IMG/VR virus record: IMGVR_UViG_3300044631_001997
Coordinates: 1 to 37,734 of that record
Reading direction: 5' to 3' (one strand)
DNA from: a virus
DNA: 37,734 bases
How positions within the stretch are numbered: the stretch's first letter is position 1; the number at the start of each line of letters is the position of its first letter. The notes under the pieces are model-generated. The model did not search any database and was not told where the DNA came from. It saw nothing but the letters and a program-made list of their open reading frames with translations. This document shows positions 23,522-31,137 of this stretch, one piece after another. The position numbers and the translations under genes were made by a program.

Positions 23522-23760
23522 GGCGTGAACCGGACGTAGCGCAGGCGCGCGCCGTACCCATCGTGGGTGCTCTGCGGGACGAGCTTCCAGTGCTGCGTCC
23601 CTTCCGGCCCATCAATAGCCACCGTCCGCTTCACTGCTCCCGAGAACAGGTCCGTGTGGCAGTAGAGGCGGCCAGCGCGCTGGGCCGCAACCTCAGAGGC
23701 GTGCTTCGAGACGACCACGTCCTCCGGCAGCATGCGAAGCGTGTAGTGCTTCTCTTTCAC
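23518..23760 (-). CDS. Small basic hypothetical protein
   Basis: 80 residues from a GTG overlapping the phosphoesterase stop (GTGA); the longer open frame upstream is a shadow. It reads VKEKHYTLRMLPEDVVVSKH and later YCHTDLFSGAVKRTVAID, and has a basic, beta-rich character. It is coupled to genes on both sides by overlaps, which supports its being real. The function is unknown. Confidence 0.65.
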   Translation of the reverse strand: MKEKHYTLRMLPEDVVVSKHASEVAAQRAGRLYCHTDLFSGAVKRTVAIDGPEGTQHWKLVPQSTHDGYGARLRYVRFTP

Positions 23761-24494
23761 GGGTTGACCTCGATGACGAAGTTTGGGTTGAACGGCAGCT
23801 CTTGCATCTCCTTCGGGTACCCTCGCGGGTTGGCGTAGACCGGGATGTCGCCGATCTGGTACTGGAGCCCCGAGTGCATGTGGCCATGAAGGACCGCGGC
23901 CGGCGCGAGCGCTGTGACTTCCTTCTCGACGTCTACGAAGAAGAAGTCGTTGCTGTTCGATCGCTGCCAGCGGGGGAGGACTGCCTTGTAGCTGGGCGCG
24001 TGGTGCATCACCAAGATGCGCTTCTGGCTCGACGGAGGCCGGCTGGAGAGGAACTTGCGGAAGGCCGCGTGCTCGGTCCACACCCACGTATTGAGCCCTC
24101 TGATCCAATGGAAGTCGGAGAAGCCGGGGCAGAGCGCAGGATTGACCGCCCGCTGGTCGAACCACCCGGTCCCGCCCAAGAACTCGATCCCCCCAAGCAC
24201 GACGGAGGTGTGGTCGAGCCAGTAGACGTTGGGGGGTAGGACGGCCATCTGGGCTCGCACAGCGAGCCGCTCCGAGCCGTAGAACTCGTGGTTCCCGTGG
24301 ACGTAGACGACGGGCTTCGGCGCGTACTTCTGAGCGATCTTCACGAGCGCTCGGTAGTAGGTGTTGGAGGAGCCGATGTCTCCGGCGAGAACGAGGACGT
24401 CGCAGACGCTGGGGTCGAGCGACTCGATGAACGCATCGCCCCAGTCCCGGTCGTGCTCGGTGTGGATGTCGGAGAGGAGCTGGATCTTCGGCAT
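23757..24494 (-). CDS. Calcineurin-like metallophosphoesterase
   Basis: 245 residues with the full dimetal signature: SDIH (8-11), LAGDIG (~41), GNHE (~70), MHH (~170) and HGHMH (~200). This superfamily hydrolyses phosphodiesters or phosphomonoesters using two metal ions. Single-domain versions of this size include cyclic-nucleotide phosphodiesterases and 5'-end or DNA-repair-type phosphatases. No extra domain fixes the substrate. In a phage with NAD- and ADP-ribose-related genes, degradation of a signalling nucleotide is one possibility, but that is inference. Confidence 0.9.
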   Translation of the reverse strand: MPKIQLLSDIHTEHDRDWGDAFIESLDPSVCDVLVLAGDIGSSNTYYRALVKIAQKYAPKPVVYVHGNHEFYGSERLAVRAQMAVLPPNVYWLDHTSVVLGGIEFLGGTGWFDQRAVNPALCPGFSDFHWIRGLNTWVWTEHAAFRKFLSSRPPSSQKRILVMHHAPSYKAVLPRWQRSNSNDFFFVDVEKEVTALAPAAVLHGHMHSGLQYQIGDIPVYANPRGYPKEMQELPFNPNFVIEVNP

Positions 24495-24496
24495 GG

Positions 24497-25168
24497 CTAC
24501 CCAGCCTCATCCTTCGCGAGCATCCGAGGGAAGACCGCGTCGAGCTGGGCCAGCAGCTCCGGCTGCTTCGACAGGAAGGTCTCGGTGAGCCGTGCCCGTG
24601 CTTCTCGCTCGATGCGGGGAAGGTCGGCGAGCTTGTCCGAGAGGCTGTGGATGGCGTAGTAGGCTTGCTCGATGTCCTCAAGCCACCGGTTCGTGTCCTC
24701 GATCTCACTCCCCGAGATGGACTCACACAGCTCCGCGGAGTAGAGGTCGACATCCTTCCCGTTCATCTCGCAGGTAATGCTCCAGCGGGCCCGGAGCACA
24801 TCTCCCTTCTGTACCCGCGCGCCATGAAGCGCGGAGCGGGAGTTCTTCGCCGCGTAGATGTACTGGCTGAAGCGTGAGGTCGAGGTGGAGAAAGGCGCGG
24901 GCGCTACCATCGTACAAGGCCGCTTCATCAGCATCTCGAAGCCGTTGCACAGGGTGCGCATGGCGACAAGCTGGCCTTCGTAGCGGGCGAGGATGCGTTC
25001 CCCCAGGGGCTGGAGGATGAGGGTCTCGATGAGGTTCTCAGCCGAGGCTGAGCGCAGCTTGTGCGTCTCGATCTCCGCCTCGATGCGGCCGATCTCGCGC
25101 TGGACGAGGGCCGCGGCGAGGTCGCCGGTTCCAACTTGGATGGTGTAGACGGGTTCGGGGCTGGACAT
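24497..25168 (-). CDS. Hypothetical helical protein
   Basis: 223 residues, first in its operon. Long charged helices flank a middle part (VQREIGRIEAEIETHKLR; LEDIEQAYYAIHSLSDKLA). The middle has FSQYIYAAKNSRSALHG and RARWSITCEMNGKDVDLY, which may be beta-rich. Its stop (TAG) lies 2 bp before the phosphoesterase start. No family is recognised; a coiled-coil partner for the phosphoesterase is possible. Confidence 0.7.
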   Translation of the reverse strand: MSSPEPVYTIQVGTGDLAAALVQREIGRIEAEIETHKLRSASAENLIETLILQPLGERILARYEGQLVAMRTLCNGFEMLMKRPCTMVAPAPFSTSTSRFSQYIYAAKNSRSALHGARVQKGDVLRARWSITCEMNGKDVDLYSAELCESISGSEIEDTNRWLEDIEQAYYAIHSLSDKLADLPRIEREARARLTETFLSKQPELLAQLDAVFPRMLAKDEAG

Positions 25169-25174
25169 GCTTCC

Positions 25175-25203
25175 TCTCTATCTTGGGGGGTGTCAGTTGT
25201 CAA
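25175..25203 (-). promoter_or_regulatory. Promoter of the phosphoesterase operon, leaderless type
   Basis: TTGACA (25198-25203), 17-nt spacer starting ACTGACA, TAGAGA (25175-25180), with 6 nt to the ATG (GGAAGC). Confidence 0.7.
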
Positions 25204-25225
25204 ACGTGCCGAGAAGATTTCGTTG

Positions 25226-25381
25226 CTACCGCACGGCGGCGACTGCCGGGATGTGCGCTGCCACGGCGTTCCAGAGGTCGAACGAGCAGGCCACGTTGTG
25301 GCGCCCGTAGAGCTGGTGCAGGGCCTCTCCTGCGACGCCCAGCGTGGCATGATGCGGGTCGTCGGTGAGTTTCGCCTTCAT
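25226..25381 (-). CDS. Small hypothetical protein
   Basis: 51 residues from ATG 25381 (MKAKLTDDPHHATLGVAGEA). The ORF is supported by a dedicated TTGACA promoter whose -10 ends 6 nt before this ATG; an in-frame extension to 25417 would run into the -35 box. It is helical, with one Cys and an aromatic stretch (CSFDLWNAVAAHIPAV). The function is unknown. Confidence 0.55.
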   Translation of the reverse strand: MKAKLTDDPHHATLGVAGEALHQLYGRHNVACSFDLWNAVAAHIPAVAAVR

Positions 25382-25387
25382 CCGCCC

Positions 25388-25417
25388 CCCGTAACCTTGT
25401 AGGGGTCGGTTTGTCAA
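25388..25417 (-). promoter_or_regulatory. Leaderless-type promoter of the small 25381 gene
   Basis: TTGACA (25412-25417), 18-nt spacer, TACGGG (25388-25393), then 6 nt to the ATG. The same TACGGG hexamer serves the promoters at 7489 and 29590. Confidence 0.55.
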
Positions 25418-25429
25418 GCGTCGAGCTGA

Positions 25430-25765
25430 TTAGCCGAACACGCAGTTGTAGGCGATGTAGACTGTCGGCGTGGAACCTGCCGAACCAGCGTAAACGATGC
25501 CCTTTCCTGCCGTCGCCATGTCTCCTCGCTCCTGGATCGTACCGATGCCGAGCGTGAGGGGCGTGTTGGCGGGCAGGAGGAAGGCGTTGGTCCCGAGCGT
25601 TAGCGCGCCGGCACCTGCCGTAGCGATGCCCCAGATCAACGCCGAGGTCGAGAAGATCAGGATGCTGCGGCAGTTGTCGGGGATGGCCATGCCCGGCGCG
25701 ACTGCCGTGGTGGAAACAGCTACGGTCGCGGAGGTGATGAGGATGGGAGAGTCGGACGAGGCCAT
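25430..25765 (-). CDS. Possible small virion protein
   Basis: 111 residues, almost uncharged and rich in Ala, Thr, Gly, Ser and Ile (ILITSATVAVSTTAVAPG, TAGAGALTLGTNAFLLP). This suggests an all-beta, oligomer-forming or secreted protein rather than an enzyme. It lies 5 bp after a longer protein of the same composition. Phage decoration or tail-surface proteins often look like this; the assignment is by composition and context only. Confidence 0.5.
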   Translation of the reverse strand: MASSDSPILITSATVAVSTTAVAPGMAIPDNCRSILIFSTSALIWGIATAGAGALTLGTNAFLLPANTPLTLGIGTIQERGDMATAGKGIVYAGSAGSTPTVYIAYNCVFG

Positions 25766-25770
25766 TGTGA

Positions 25771-26730
25771 TCAGGCTCCGAAGGCAATCGCGTCTTGCGC
25801 GGCACCGGAGGACCCACTGGCCACGTACGCGATGGTAGTGCCAGACTGCGCGAGGACCTCACGCAGGAGGCCGTCACGGATGATATACATCTCCCGAGCC
25901 CGTCCGATCGTCCGTCCTGCTCCACCCTCCTCCACCCAGACGAAGGGGAGAAGAGCGGGTGCCCCAGATCGCGTGACCAGGTTGGTAGCCGTGGGGGCCG
26001 TGCCGAGTGTAAACACGTCCACGTTGCTGGTCGTAGTCAATCCCGGGTTGAAGCACCCGGCGTGGACGGCTCCGTTCGAGGCGCTGTGGCTGAGCCAACT
26101 AGTCGTCGAGGTCCAGAACGCAGAAGGGATTCCAGAAGTGCTGCCCGACGTGAGGACGCCGTAGAGGCGCCCATCCGTCTCGGCGTCGGACAGGAGGGTC
26201 GTGCCAGGATCGACGAAGCAGCCGACGAACACGCCAGTGACCGCGCCGAGCGTGTTCTCGATGAACACGGCGAGGGCCTCTTGGCTCTCGTAGATGACGA
26301 TGTTGCCTGCGGTCGAGCCCGCCGCGTGGAAGCCACGCCAGTAGCCGAAGAAGCCCGAGTTCGTGAAGGGGGTAGCGCCATCCCACGTCGTGAAAGCGCC
26401 TGCTCCCTTCTGGACCGCCGCCAGCACGCAGGAGGCGATGTAGGTGTCGGGGCTCGCCATCGTCGGGGTCTTCGCTCCGGCAGCGCCAGCGAAGATCGCC
26501 CGGCATCCCGCGATAGATGCGCTGGGCGGGGTTGCGTAGACCGCCTCCGTCGTGCCAGCCGCTTGAAAGCGACTGACGGTCCATGCCGATCCAGCCCCCA
26601 CAGTGCGTGCGTCCCCGTTGTAGTAGGTCGCAGACGAGAGCGCCGTGAAGATGGCATCCAGAACCGCGTTGATCGCCCCGGACGAGGGCGACGTGGTTGG
26701 CAGGCGCTTCCAGTTGAGGGCAGAGAGCAT
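25771..26730 (-). CDS. Possible virion structural protein
   Basis: 319 residues with a helical start (KRLPTTSPSSGAINAVLDAIF) and then a long series of Gly/Ala/Ser/Thr-rich beta-like segments with many aromatics (GFFGYWRGFHAAGSTAGN, IPSAFWTSTTSWLSHSA). There are few charges. The composition fits a tail, baseplate or capsid-surface protein. No lysozyme, peptidase or glycosidase motif is seen. It sits between two smaller ORFs of similar character under one promoter. The structural role is inferred. Confidence 0.55.
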   Translation of the reverse strand: MLSALNWKRLPTTSPSSGAINAVLDAIFTALSSATYYNGDARTVGAGSAWTVSRFQAAGTTEAVYATPPSASIAGCRAIFAGAAGAKTPTMASPDTYIASCVLAAVQKGAGAFTTWDGATPFTNSGFFGYWRGFHAAGSTAGNIVIYESQEALAVFIENTLGAVTGVFVGCFVDPGTTLLSDAETDGRLYGVLTSGSTSGIPSAFWTSTTSWLSHSASNGAVHAGCFNPGLTTTSNVDVFTLGTAPTATNLVTRSGAPALLPFVWVEEGGAGRTIGRAREMYIIRDGLLREVLAQSGTTIAYVASGSSGAAQDAIAFGA

Positions 26731-26733
26731 CGG

Positions 26734-26919
26734 TTAGGCCGGCTGGGTGAAGGAGCCGTTCTCGATGATCTCAACGTAGGTGCTGCTCGTAATGTAGAGC
26801 GAAGCCTCAGCGTCATAGACCGGACTGAACGGGTCGAGGATGGCCGCCTTGGCTACAGGCCCATCCGTCGCGGTGGACGGAGGGGTACCCATGATGAGCT
26901 GGACGGAGAACAGTTCCAC
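26734..26919 (-). CDS. Small protein at the head of the virion-like operon
   Basis: 61 residues from a GTG placed 6 nt after a -10 element. The start is MELFSVQLIMGTPP and the end IIENGSFTQPA; the body is beta-like with few charges, similar in style to the next two genes. The function is unknown. The TAA stop lies 3 bp before the next ATG. Confidence 0.55.
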   Translation of the reverse strand: MELFSVQLIMGTPPSTATDGPVAKAAILDPFSPVYDAEASLYITSSTYVEIIENGSFTQPA

Positions 26920-26925
26920 CCGTCC

Positions 26926-26954
26926 AGCCTACGAGCGCGGTCGCTCCGCCGCAA
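26926..26954 (-). promoter_or_regulatory. Leaderless-type promoter of the virion-like operon
   Basis: TTGCGG (26949-26954), 17-nt spacer, TAGGCT (26926-26931), then 6 nt to a GTG start. The -35 is weaker than elsewhere but the spacing is exact. Confidence 0.5.
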
Positions 26955-26990
26955 CCGCTCAGCGCGAAGTCTGGTGCTCCCCCACGATCC

Positions 26991-27305
26991 TCAGTTCTCC
27001 GGTCCTTGGGCAATCGGCATGATGCTGTGTCCTGCCTCCTGCGCTGCTACCTTGCCCTCTTCGATGCGCCTCTCGATCTCCTGTGCGTCTGCGCCGCGCT
27101 GGGCGTAGGCCGCAATGACGCTGAGCCGGGCTGCTTCCAGCACGGCTCCCCACGACTCAGGGGTGAGCACCGACGACATCGAGGTGTAGGTGACCTGCCC
27201 GTTCTCTTCGAGCAGCGCCACGAGCACAGGAGCCGCTCCACGCAGGTGCGGCGGCAGGATGTTCAGCCACTGGTCGATGGGAGTTTCGGTGCTCACGGCA
27301 GCCAC
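26991..27305 (-). CDS. Hypothetical helical protein
   Basis: 104 residues, overlapping the preceding gene by 13 nt. It is mostly helix (HLRGAAPVLVALLEENG, AARLSVIAAYAQRGADAQ) and has no cysteines. It is last in an operon that includes the SPFH protein. No family is recognised. Confidence 0.6.
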   Translation of the reverse strand: MAAVSTETPIDQWLNILPPHLRGAAPVLVALLEENGQVTYTSMSSVLTPESWGAVLEAARLSVIAAYAQRGADAQEIERRIEEGKVAAQEAGHSIMPIAQGPEN

Positions 27306-27661
27306 CCGGTCGATCCACAGAGAGGACAGGATCGGTCGCTACCGTAGATGTCGTGATGCCCTTCGCACGTCGGGCAGGGATTGAGCCGGTGCCGTTGGTG
27401 CAAGTAGATGCGCCGGTAGAGGTAGTTGCTCTTCCAGATCGGCATGGGGTTCCCGCCGGGCATGCGCCGGACCTCCTCCAGCCCGATGGCGCAGAAGGTC
27501 TCGACTGGGTGTACTCCCTCCGGCATCCGCTCGAACGCCACCGTCAGCGGCTTGACGAGGTCGGCGCTGTGTTGGGGCGCAGCAAGGAACCAGTCCCGGA
27601 ATGCGGCGACGTAGGCAGTCTTGCTGATTACGGGGGTGGTCGACACTGGAGCCTCACTCAC
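27293..27661 (-). CDS. Zinc-finger protein with DnaJ-like Cys motif
   Basis: 122 residues from a GTG at 27661 (27646 is another possible GTG, with GAGG upstream); the open frame further upstream is a shadow of the previous gene. The body is helical (KTAYVAAFRDWFLAAPQ). The C-terminus has CPTCEGHHDIYGSD then CPLCGSTGWL, one zinc site of the DnaJ type. It may act as an adaptor or nucleic-acid-binding protein; the substrate is unknown. Confidence 0.6.
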   Translation of the reverse strand: MSEAPVSTTPVISKTAYVAAFRDWFLAAPQHSADLVKPLTVAFERMPEGVHPVETFCAIGLEEVRRMPGGNPMPIWKSNYLYRRIYLHQRHRLNPCPTCEGHHDIYGSDRSCPLCGSTGWLP

Positions 27662-28076
27662 AGAGCTTCTGGTAGGGGTGTTCGGGCTTGGGATTGTCCA
27701 GTTGCCACGTATCCCGGGCAGCTCGCGCAATCCGCGGAAAGAGCCTCCAGGGCCAGCTTGCGGCCACCCCGTCGTACTCTTTCTCCCACGCTCTGAGCCG
27801 CGCTCGATAATCCTGCACGGGGCCTGAACACGAAGAGCACCAGTATCGGTGGGGGCGGCCCGCTTGGGTCTCGTAGAGCCATCCCGAAGGAGGGCGGTGC
27901 TCCGGGAGCGCGTTGTGGTGCGTCTCGTGGTTGGTCCCGTCTCCATTAGCCCACACCGAAACTCTGGCCTCCTGCCAAACCTCTTCTCGCGCGCCGCAGA
28001 ACGAACAGGTGAACCGGACACCGCACGCGGGGTAGGGCTTGGTGCTCTTCCAGTTTCCCCAGTAGTGCCCGTTCAT
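27654..28076 (-). CDS. Zinc-ribbon protein rich in Trp
   Basis: 140 residues from ATG 28076, overlapping the previous stop (ATGA). Cysteine pairs CSFC and CSSC, with a further Cys at ACGV, indicate a zinc ribbon. Trp is unusually common (NGHYWGNWKSTKPYP, HRYWCSSC, AASWPWRLF). It may be nucleic-acid binding. No family is recognised. Confidence 0.65.
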   Translation of the reverse strand: MNGHYWGNWKSTKPYPACGVRFTCSFCGAREEVWQEARVSVWANGDGTNHETHHNALPEHRPPSGWLYETQAGRPHRYWCSSCSGPVQDYRARLRAWEKEYDGVAASWPWRLFPRIARAARDTWQLDNPKPEHPYQKLCE

Positions 28077-28294
28077 GCCGAGTCCTTGCGGGAAGTAGGA
28101 GGATGAAGGATCTGCTCGTTGTCGGCCCGCTCCTCTGCTTCCTTCGCTTGGGCACGAAGGATTCGGATGCGCTCTTCCTGTTCTCGGATCCGGATGTTGT
28201 TCTCTCGGATGGTGGAGATCATCCGGGGGAGGTAGATGAAGGCTGTCAGGAAGACGACAGCCACAGCCGCGAGGAAGAGCGTAGACTTGATCAT
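28073..28294 (-). CDS. Membrane-anchored coiled-coil protein
   Basis: 73 residues from ATG 28294. Residues 3-20 are a transmembrane helix (KSTLFLAAVAVVFLTAFIYLP). A heptad-like charged helix follows (RENNIRIREQEERIRIL, KEAEERADNEQILH). It lies directly after the SPFH gene and may partner it in the membrane, in the way small companion proteins accompany cellular SPFH proteins. That partnership is inferred. Confidence 0.65.
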   Translation of the reverse strand: MIKSTLFLAAVAVVFLTAFIYLPRMISTIRENNIRIREQEERIRILRAQAKEAEERADNEQILHPPTSRKDSA

Positions 28295-28311
28295 GGGGGC
28301 AGCCGTGATTC

Positions 28312-29160
28312 CTACTTGGTGAGCTGGAGAAGCGGCACGGAGTCGCCCATGATGGTGGTCGGGAGCTGGCCGTTCCACTTCTCGGCATAGGCGGCCTGTA
28401 CCTCCAGCTCCTTCAGGCGGATGGTCTCGGGAGTGATGGCGGAGGCGCGGGCCTTGTCAGCGGCGGCCTCGGACTCGGCTTCCAGCCGGAGCGCCTCGGC
28501 TTCAGCGCGGGCCGCGGCGATCTTCTTCGCTCCCTCTGCCTCGATCGTCTCCACCTCGCGGCGGACGCGCTCGGCCTCCGCGGAGGCGGTGATGCGGCCC
28601 TCCATGGCCTCACGGACCTTGGTCGGGAGGCGGATCTCGGAGTTCAGCGTCAGGCGCTCGATGAGCAGCCCGTTCGGCTCGTACTCGTCGCGGACCATCT
28701 TGTGCGCGCACTCCATCAAGGAGCCCTTTGCTTCGCCGTAGAGCTGCTCGACGGTGTAGCTCCCCGCGCAGAGATTCATGGCGTTCCGCGTGGAGTCCCG
28801 AACGCGGGTGTCGATGATCTGGTCGAGCTGGGGCCCGTACTTCTTGGCGAGACCGATGATGGCTTCGTCCGACGGGGCCACGATGTAGGCCACGCCGATG
28901 TCCACGTTGACCGGCTGGCCGTCCACACCGGCGAAGGTGATGGACTCGTCGTGGGTGGCCCCCTCTTCGGAAGATCGGGCCCACACCGCCCGCTGTTCGG
29001 TCGTCGGGATGTCGTAGTAGTCGGTGTTCGGTCCGGCCCAGTAGCGCCCGCCGCGGATGATGGAGTAGCGGTCGGCGTCGTTGTCGGTGGCGACGTTGAC
29101 CGCGAGCACGGCATTGCCGGGCGTGACGGTGGAACAGGCGAGGAGGAGAGACAGGATCAT
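28312..29160 (-). CDS. SPFH / band-7 domain lipoprotein-like protein
   Basis: 282 residues. The start MILSLLLACSTV looks like a very short lipoprotein signal with lipobox LLAC. Then comes an SPFH-type domain: VNVDIGVAYIVAPSDEA, IIDTRVRDSTRNAMNLCAG, and SEIRLPTKVREAMEGR. It ends in a long Ala/Glu/Arg coiled coil (EAERVRREVETIEAEGAKK). Cellular prohibitin and flotillin relatives form membrane rings that control proteases or membrane domains. Phage versions are known but their job is mostly unclear. It may act at the inner membrane during infection. The signal is unusually short. Confidence 0.85.
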   Translation of the reverse strand: MILSLLLACSTVTPGNAVLAVNVATDNDADRYSIIRGGRYWAGPNTDYYDIPTTEQRAVWARSSEEGATHDESITFAGVDGQPVNVDIGVAYIVAPSDEAIIGLAKKYGPQLDQIIDTRVRDSTRNAMNLCAGSYTVEQLYGEAKGSLMECAHKMVRDEYEPNGLLIERLTLNSEIRLPTKVREAMEGRITASAEAERVRREVETIEAEGAKKIAAARAEAEALRLEAESEAAADKARASAITPETIRLKELEVQAAYAEKWNGQLPTTIMGDSVPLLQLTK

Positions 29161-29167
29161 GGTGGCG

Positions 29168-29554
29168 TTACTCCAGAGTAGGGCCGAAGGCCGGTGAGGG
29201 GAATACCGGCGGAGGCGCCGTTTCCAGTTGAAGGGTCGGGGGCACGAAGTACGCGGCGTACCATCGCGCCGATTCGACAGTGGGAAAGTTGTAGGACTGG
29301 AGGGGCTGGCGACCAGCTACCCGAAGGAGGTGATCGAAAGAGGACTCGACCGGTCGCCCTTCGTACATGAGAACGAGAGCCTGGTCCCCTGCGGGTGGCG
29401 AGTAGCGACCAAGTCTCCAATCGCGGGTGGTCCCCGGGTTCGTGTAGTGCGACGACTTGCCAAAGTCAGTCGCGATGACCAGCGTGTTCGGGAATGCGCT
29501 GGAGAGGAGCGGATGGTCCGGTGGGGCGACCACGAGCAGGTAATCGCCAGTCAT
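29168..29554 (-). CDS. Hypothetical protein
   Basis: 128 residues from ATG 29554, preceded by GAGGA; an upstream TTG at 29617 is in fact the -35 box. Beta-rich start (MTGDYLLVVAPPDHPLLSS), middle YEGRPVESSFDHLLRVAG, and a Pro-rich end (VFPSPAFGPTLE). No motif is recognised. It heads the SPFH operon. Confidence 0.65.
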   Translation of the reverse strand: MTGDYLLVVAPPDHPLLSSAFPNTLVIATDFGKSSHYTNPGTTRDWRLGRYSPPAGDQALVLMYEGRPVESSFDHLLRVAGRQPLQSYNFPTVESARWYAAYFVPPTLQLETAPPPVFPSPAFGPTLE

Positions 29555-29589
29555 GTTCGTCGTTCCTCTTCGTCCGAGTGGGGTCGAGT

Positions 29590-29617
29590 CCCGTATCCAG
29601 TTTGTGGCAGTTGTCAA
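29590..29617 (-). promoter_or_regulatory. Promoter of the SPFH operon
   Basis: TTGACA (29612-29617), 16-nt spacer, TACGGG (29590-29595). About 30 nt of leader with a Shine-Dalgarno sequence precede the ATG, so this one is not leaderless. Confidence 0.55.
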
Positions 29618-29643
29618 TCCAGCCGGGCAAGAAATGTGGGGAA

Positions 29644-30063
29644 CTACAGCGACCCGTACTTGTCGAGGAGCTGGGCGAGGAGGGCCCGTTCACCTTGTTC
29701 TCGTTCCTGTGCCATCCGAGCCCTGTTCTGGGCTGTACGGGCTTCCCGCTCGGCGCGCTGCCGGTCTGCGAGTGCCTCCTGCCACTCAGCGTAGGACATG
29801 AAGAGCCACTCTGCCGGGATGGGGTACACTCGGGAGGTTTCCGTGTTGACCACCACGGGGCCGTCCGCCTCGAACTCGACCACAAGCCCAGAAGGATCGG
29901 CGTCGTACAAGTCTGCTGCGATGCCGAGTGCCTTCTGTGCGATGCTCGCTCGGAGAGCCCGAAGTTCTGCAAGGTCGGGGAACATCGCCCGTACCTGCTT
30001 CTCACGTACTCCGTGGAGAGCCAGTGCTTGGAGCAGCTCAGAGTAGGTCGTGGGGTTGGTCAT
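29644..30063 (-). CDS. Hypothetical coiled-coil protein
   Basis: 139 residues from ATG 30063, overlapping the macro-domain gene stop (ATGA). An N-terminal helical region (SELLQALALHGVREKQV) may be helix-turn-helix-like. A beta-like centre follows (PSGLVVEFEADGPVVVN). The C-terminus is a long Glu/Arg/Ala coiled coil (QRAEREARTAQNRARM). It may be a DNA-binding or scaffolding partner; the function is unknown. Confidence 0.65.
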   Translation of the reverse strand: MTNPTTYSELLQALALHGVREKQVRAMFPDLAELRALRASIAQKALGIAADLYDADPSGLVVEFEADGPVVVNTETSRVYPIPAEWLFMSYAEWQEALADRQRAEREARTAQNRARMAQEREQGERALLAQLLDKYGSL

Positions 30064-30548
30064 GGTGGGGCTCCTGGGAGGTCGTAGACGTAGGTGGGGG
30101 CGGCCTTCGCTATGGTGTCGTTGAGGATGGCTTCGACTTCTTCCCATCGTCCGCCTCCGTACCCGGTTCCGATCCGAGGCAGGTGGAAGCTGAGATTGGT
30201 AGGAGGCGCCCCAATGTCCCCCAAACAGAGGCGGAGGGCGTTGTAGTCCACACGGCGGCACCTGCGGCCTACGCCACGCTGTGCGCAGAGGTGACCGAGG
30301 GCGAGCTGATCCCCAAGGCGCTGCCAGAGGACCGCATCGAGCCCGAATAGCGGGTAGCCAGAGAGGCTGGACAGCTCTCCGCGCGACCACTGACGGTAGA
30401 ATCTGCCAGGGGCTCCATTGTACGCGCGGTCTAACGCGCCGGAGAACCCGGCGCCCCAGAGGCCCTTGTCGTTGACGACGTGGAGGATCGCCGCCGGCCT
30501 CTCGGCCGGAGCGGTCGCGTCTCCGCGGCGGTACTGGATCAGGGCCAC
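30060..30548 (-). CDS. Macro-domain protein (ADP-ribose-binding / processing)
   Basis: 162 residues from a GTG at 30548, which overlaps the upstream stop; the frame above it is non-coding. Macro-domain elements are clear: IQYRRGDATAPAE near the start, ILHVVNDKGLWGAGFSGAL (the Asn and Gly-rich ribose loop), LCAQRGVG, VDYNALRLCL, and SFHLPRIGTGYGGG near the end (the diphosphate loop). Related phage and bacterial proteins remove ADP-ribose from targets or dephosphorylate ADP-ribose-1''-phosphate. With the NAD+-making pair at 18779-21014, it suggests that ADP-ribose chemistry matters in this infection. Its exact reaction is not decided by sequence. Confidence 0.85.
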   Translation of the reverse strand: MALIQYRRGDATAPAERPAAILHVVNDKGLWGAGFSGALDRAYNGAPGRFYRQWSRGELSSLSGYPLFGLDAVLWQRLGDQLALGHLCAQRGVGRRCRRVDYNALRLCLGDIGAPPTNLSFHLPRIGTGYGGGRWEEVEAILNDTIAKAAPTYVYDLPGAPP

Positions 30549-30772
30549 AGCACCACGCACGGCTCGCCAGTCCGGATGTCTCCTTCCCCGTAGCCCTTTG
30601 CCTCCAACTCCGGCGTCAAGGCGGCGAAGCCGACCTCGCCATCTTCGTAGACCATGTTGGTAGCGTAGCCCCAGCACTTGGAGTAGCCGTTTCCCTCGGC
30701 GTCTCGGGAGAGGACGACGAGCGTGTCGTCAGGAACAGACGCGAGGATCTCTCTCAGCTCGGCCGCGTTCAT
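30539..30772 (-). CDS. Small hypothetical protein
   Basis: 77 residues from ATG 30772, overlapping the previous stop (ATGA). A short helix (NAAELREILASVPDDT) is followed by beta-like segments (LVVLSRDAEGNGYSK, MVYEDGEVGFAAL) and ends EPCVVLWP. This style is common in small phage proteins of about 75 residues. It is coupled to the macro-domain gene. No family is named. Confidence 0.65.
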   Translation of the reverse strand: MNAAELREILASVPDDTLVVLSRDAEGNGYSKCWGYATNMVYEDGEVGFAALTPELEAKGYGEGDIRTGEPCVVLWP

Positions 30773-31137
30773 GGGGCCTCCTTTCGGGCAGTGGGGATAG
30801 GCCGGGCCCGGCGCGCAGGGCAGGGCAGATTGATCTGCCCTTCGCGTTCGAGGAGTCGCCAGATGCGGCAGCAGTGCTTGCACCCAGGGATGTTCCCGAC
30901 GAGGTGCTGCTGGTGACCGGTGGTGTCAGGGTCCGCCCGCCAGTCGTTGTGTGGCGGAGCGCCTCGGGCGATCCGCTGGATGTCATCAACCATGTTGAGG
31001 ACGTCTCCGGGGACGACCTCCCACTTGGTCGCATGAGGATTGTCGAGGTCTCCGATGCGACAGGAGAGAGCGTGCGCCACCTCAAAGAGCTGGGTGTAGC
31101 TCTCGACGTCGACTTCGGGGGAGGGCTTCTTTGTCAC
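30769..31137 (-). CDS. Hypothetical protein with HxxC-type cysteines
   Basis: 122 residues from a GTG overlapping the small gene before it (GTGA). A helical region (SYTQLFEVAHALSCRIGDL; DVLNMVDDIQRIARG) leads to CKHCCRIWRLLEREG, a possible metal site. The C-terminus is Pro/Arg-rich. The function is unknown. Confidence 0.6.
   Translation of the reverse strand: MTKKPSPEVDVESYTQLFEVAHALSCRIGDLDNPHATKWEVVPGDVLNMVDDIQRIARGAPPHNDWRADPDTTGHQQHLVGNIPGCKHCCRIWRLLEREGQINLPCPARRARPIPTARKEAP

Noticed and set aside
23761-24753. Long upstream part of the frame containing the 23518-23760 gene
   Set aside because: It is antisense-like low-information sequence in another frame of the phosphoesterase; the GTGA overlap sets the start at 23760.
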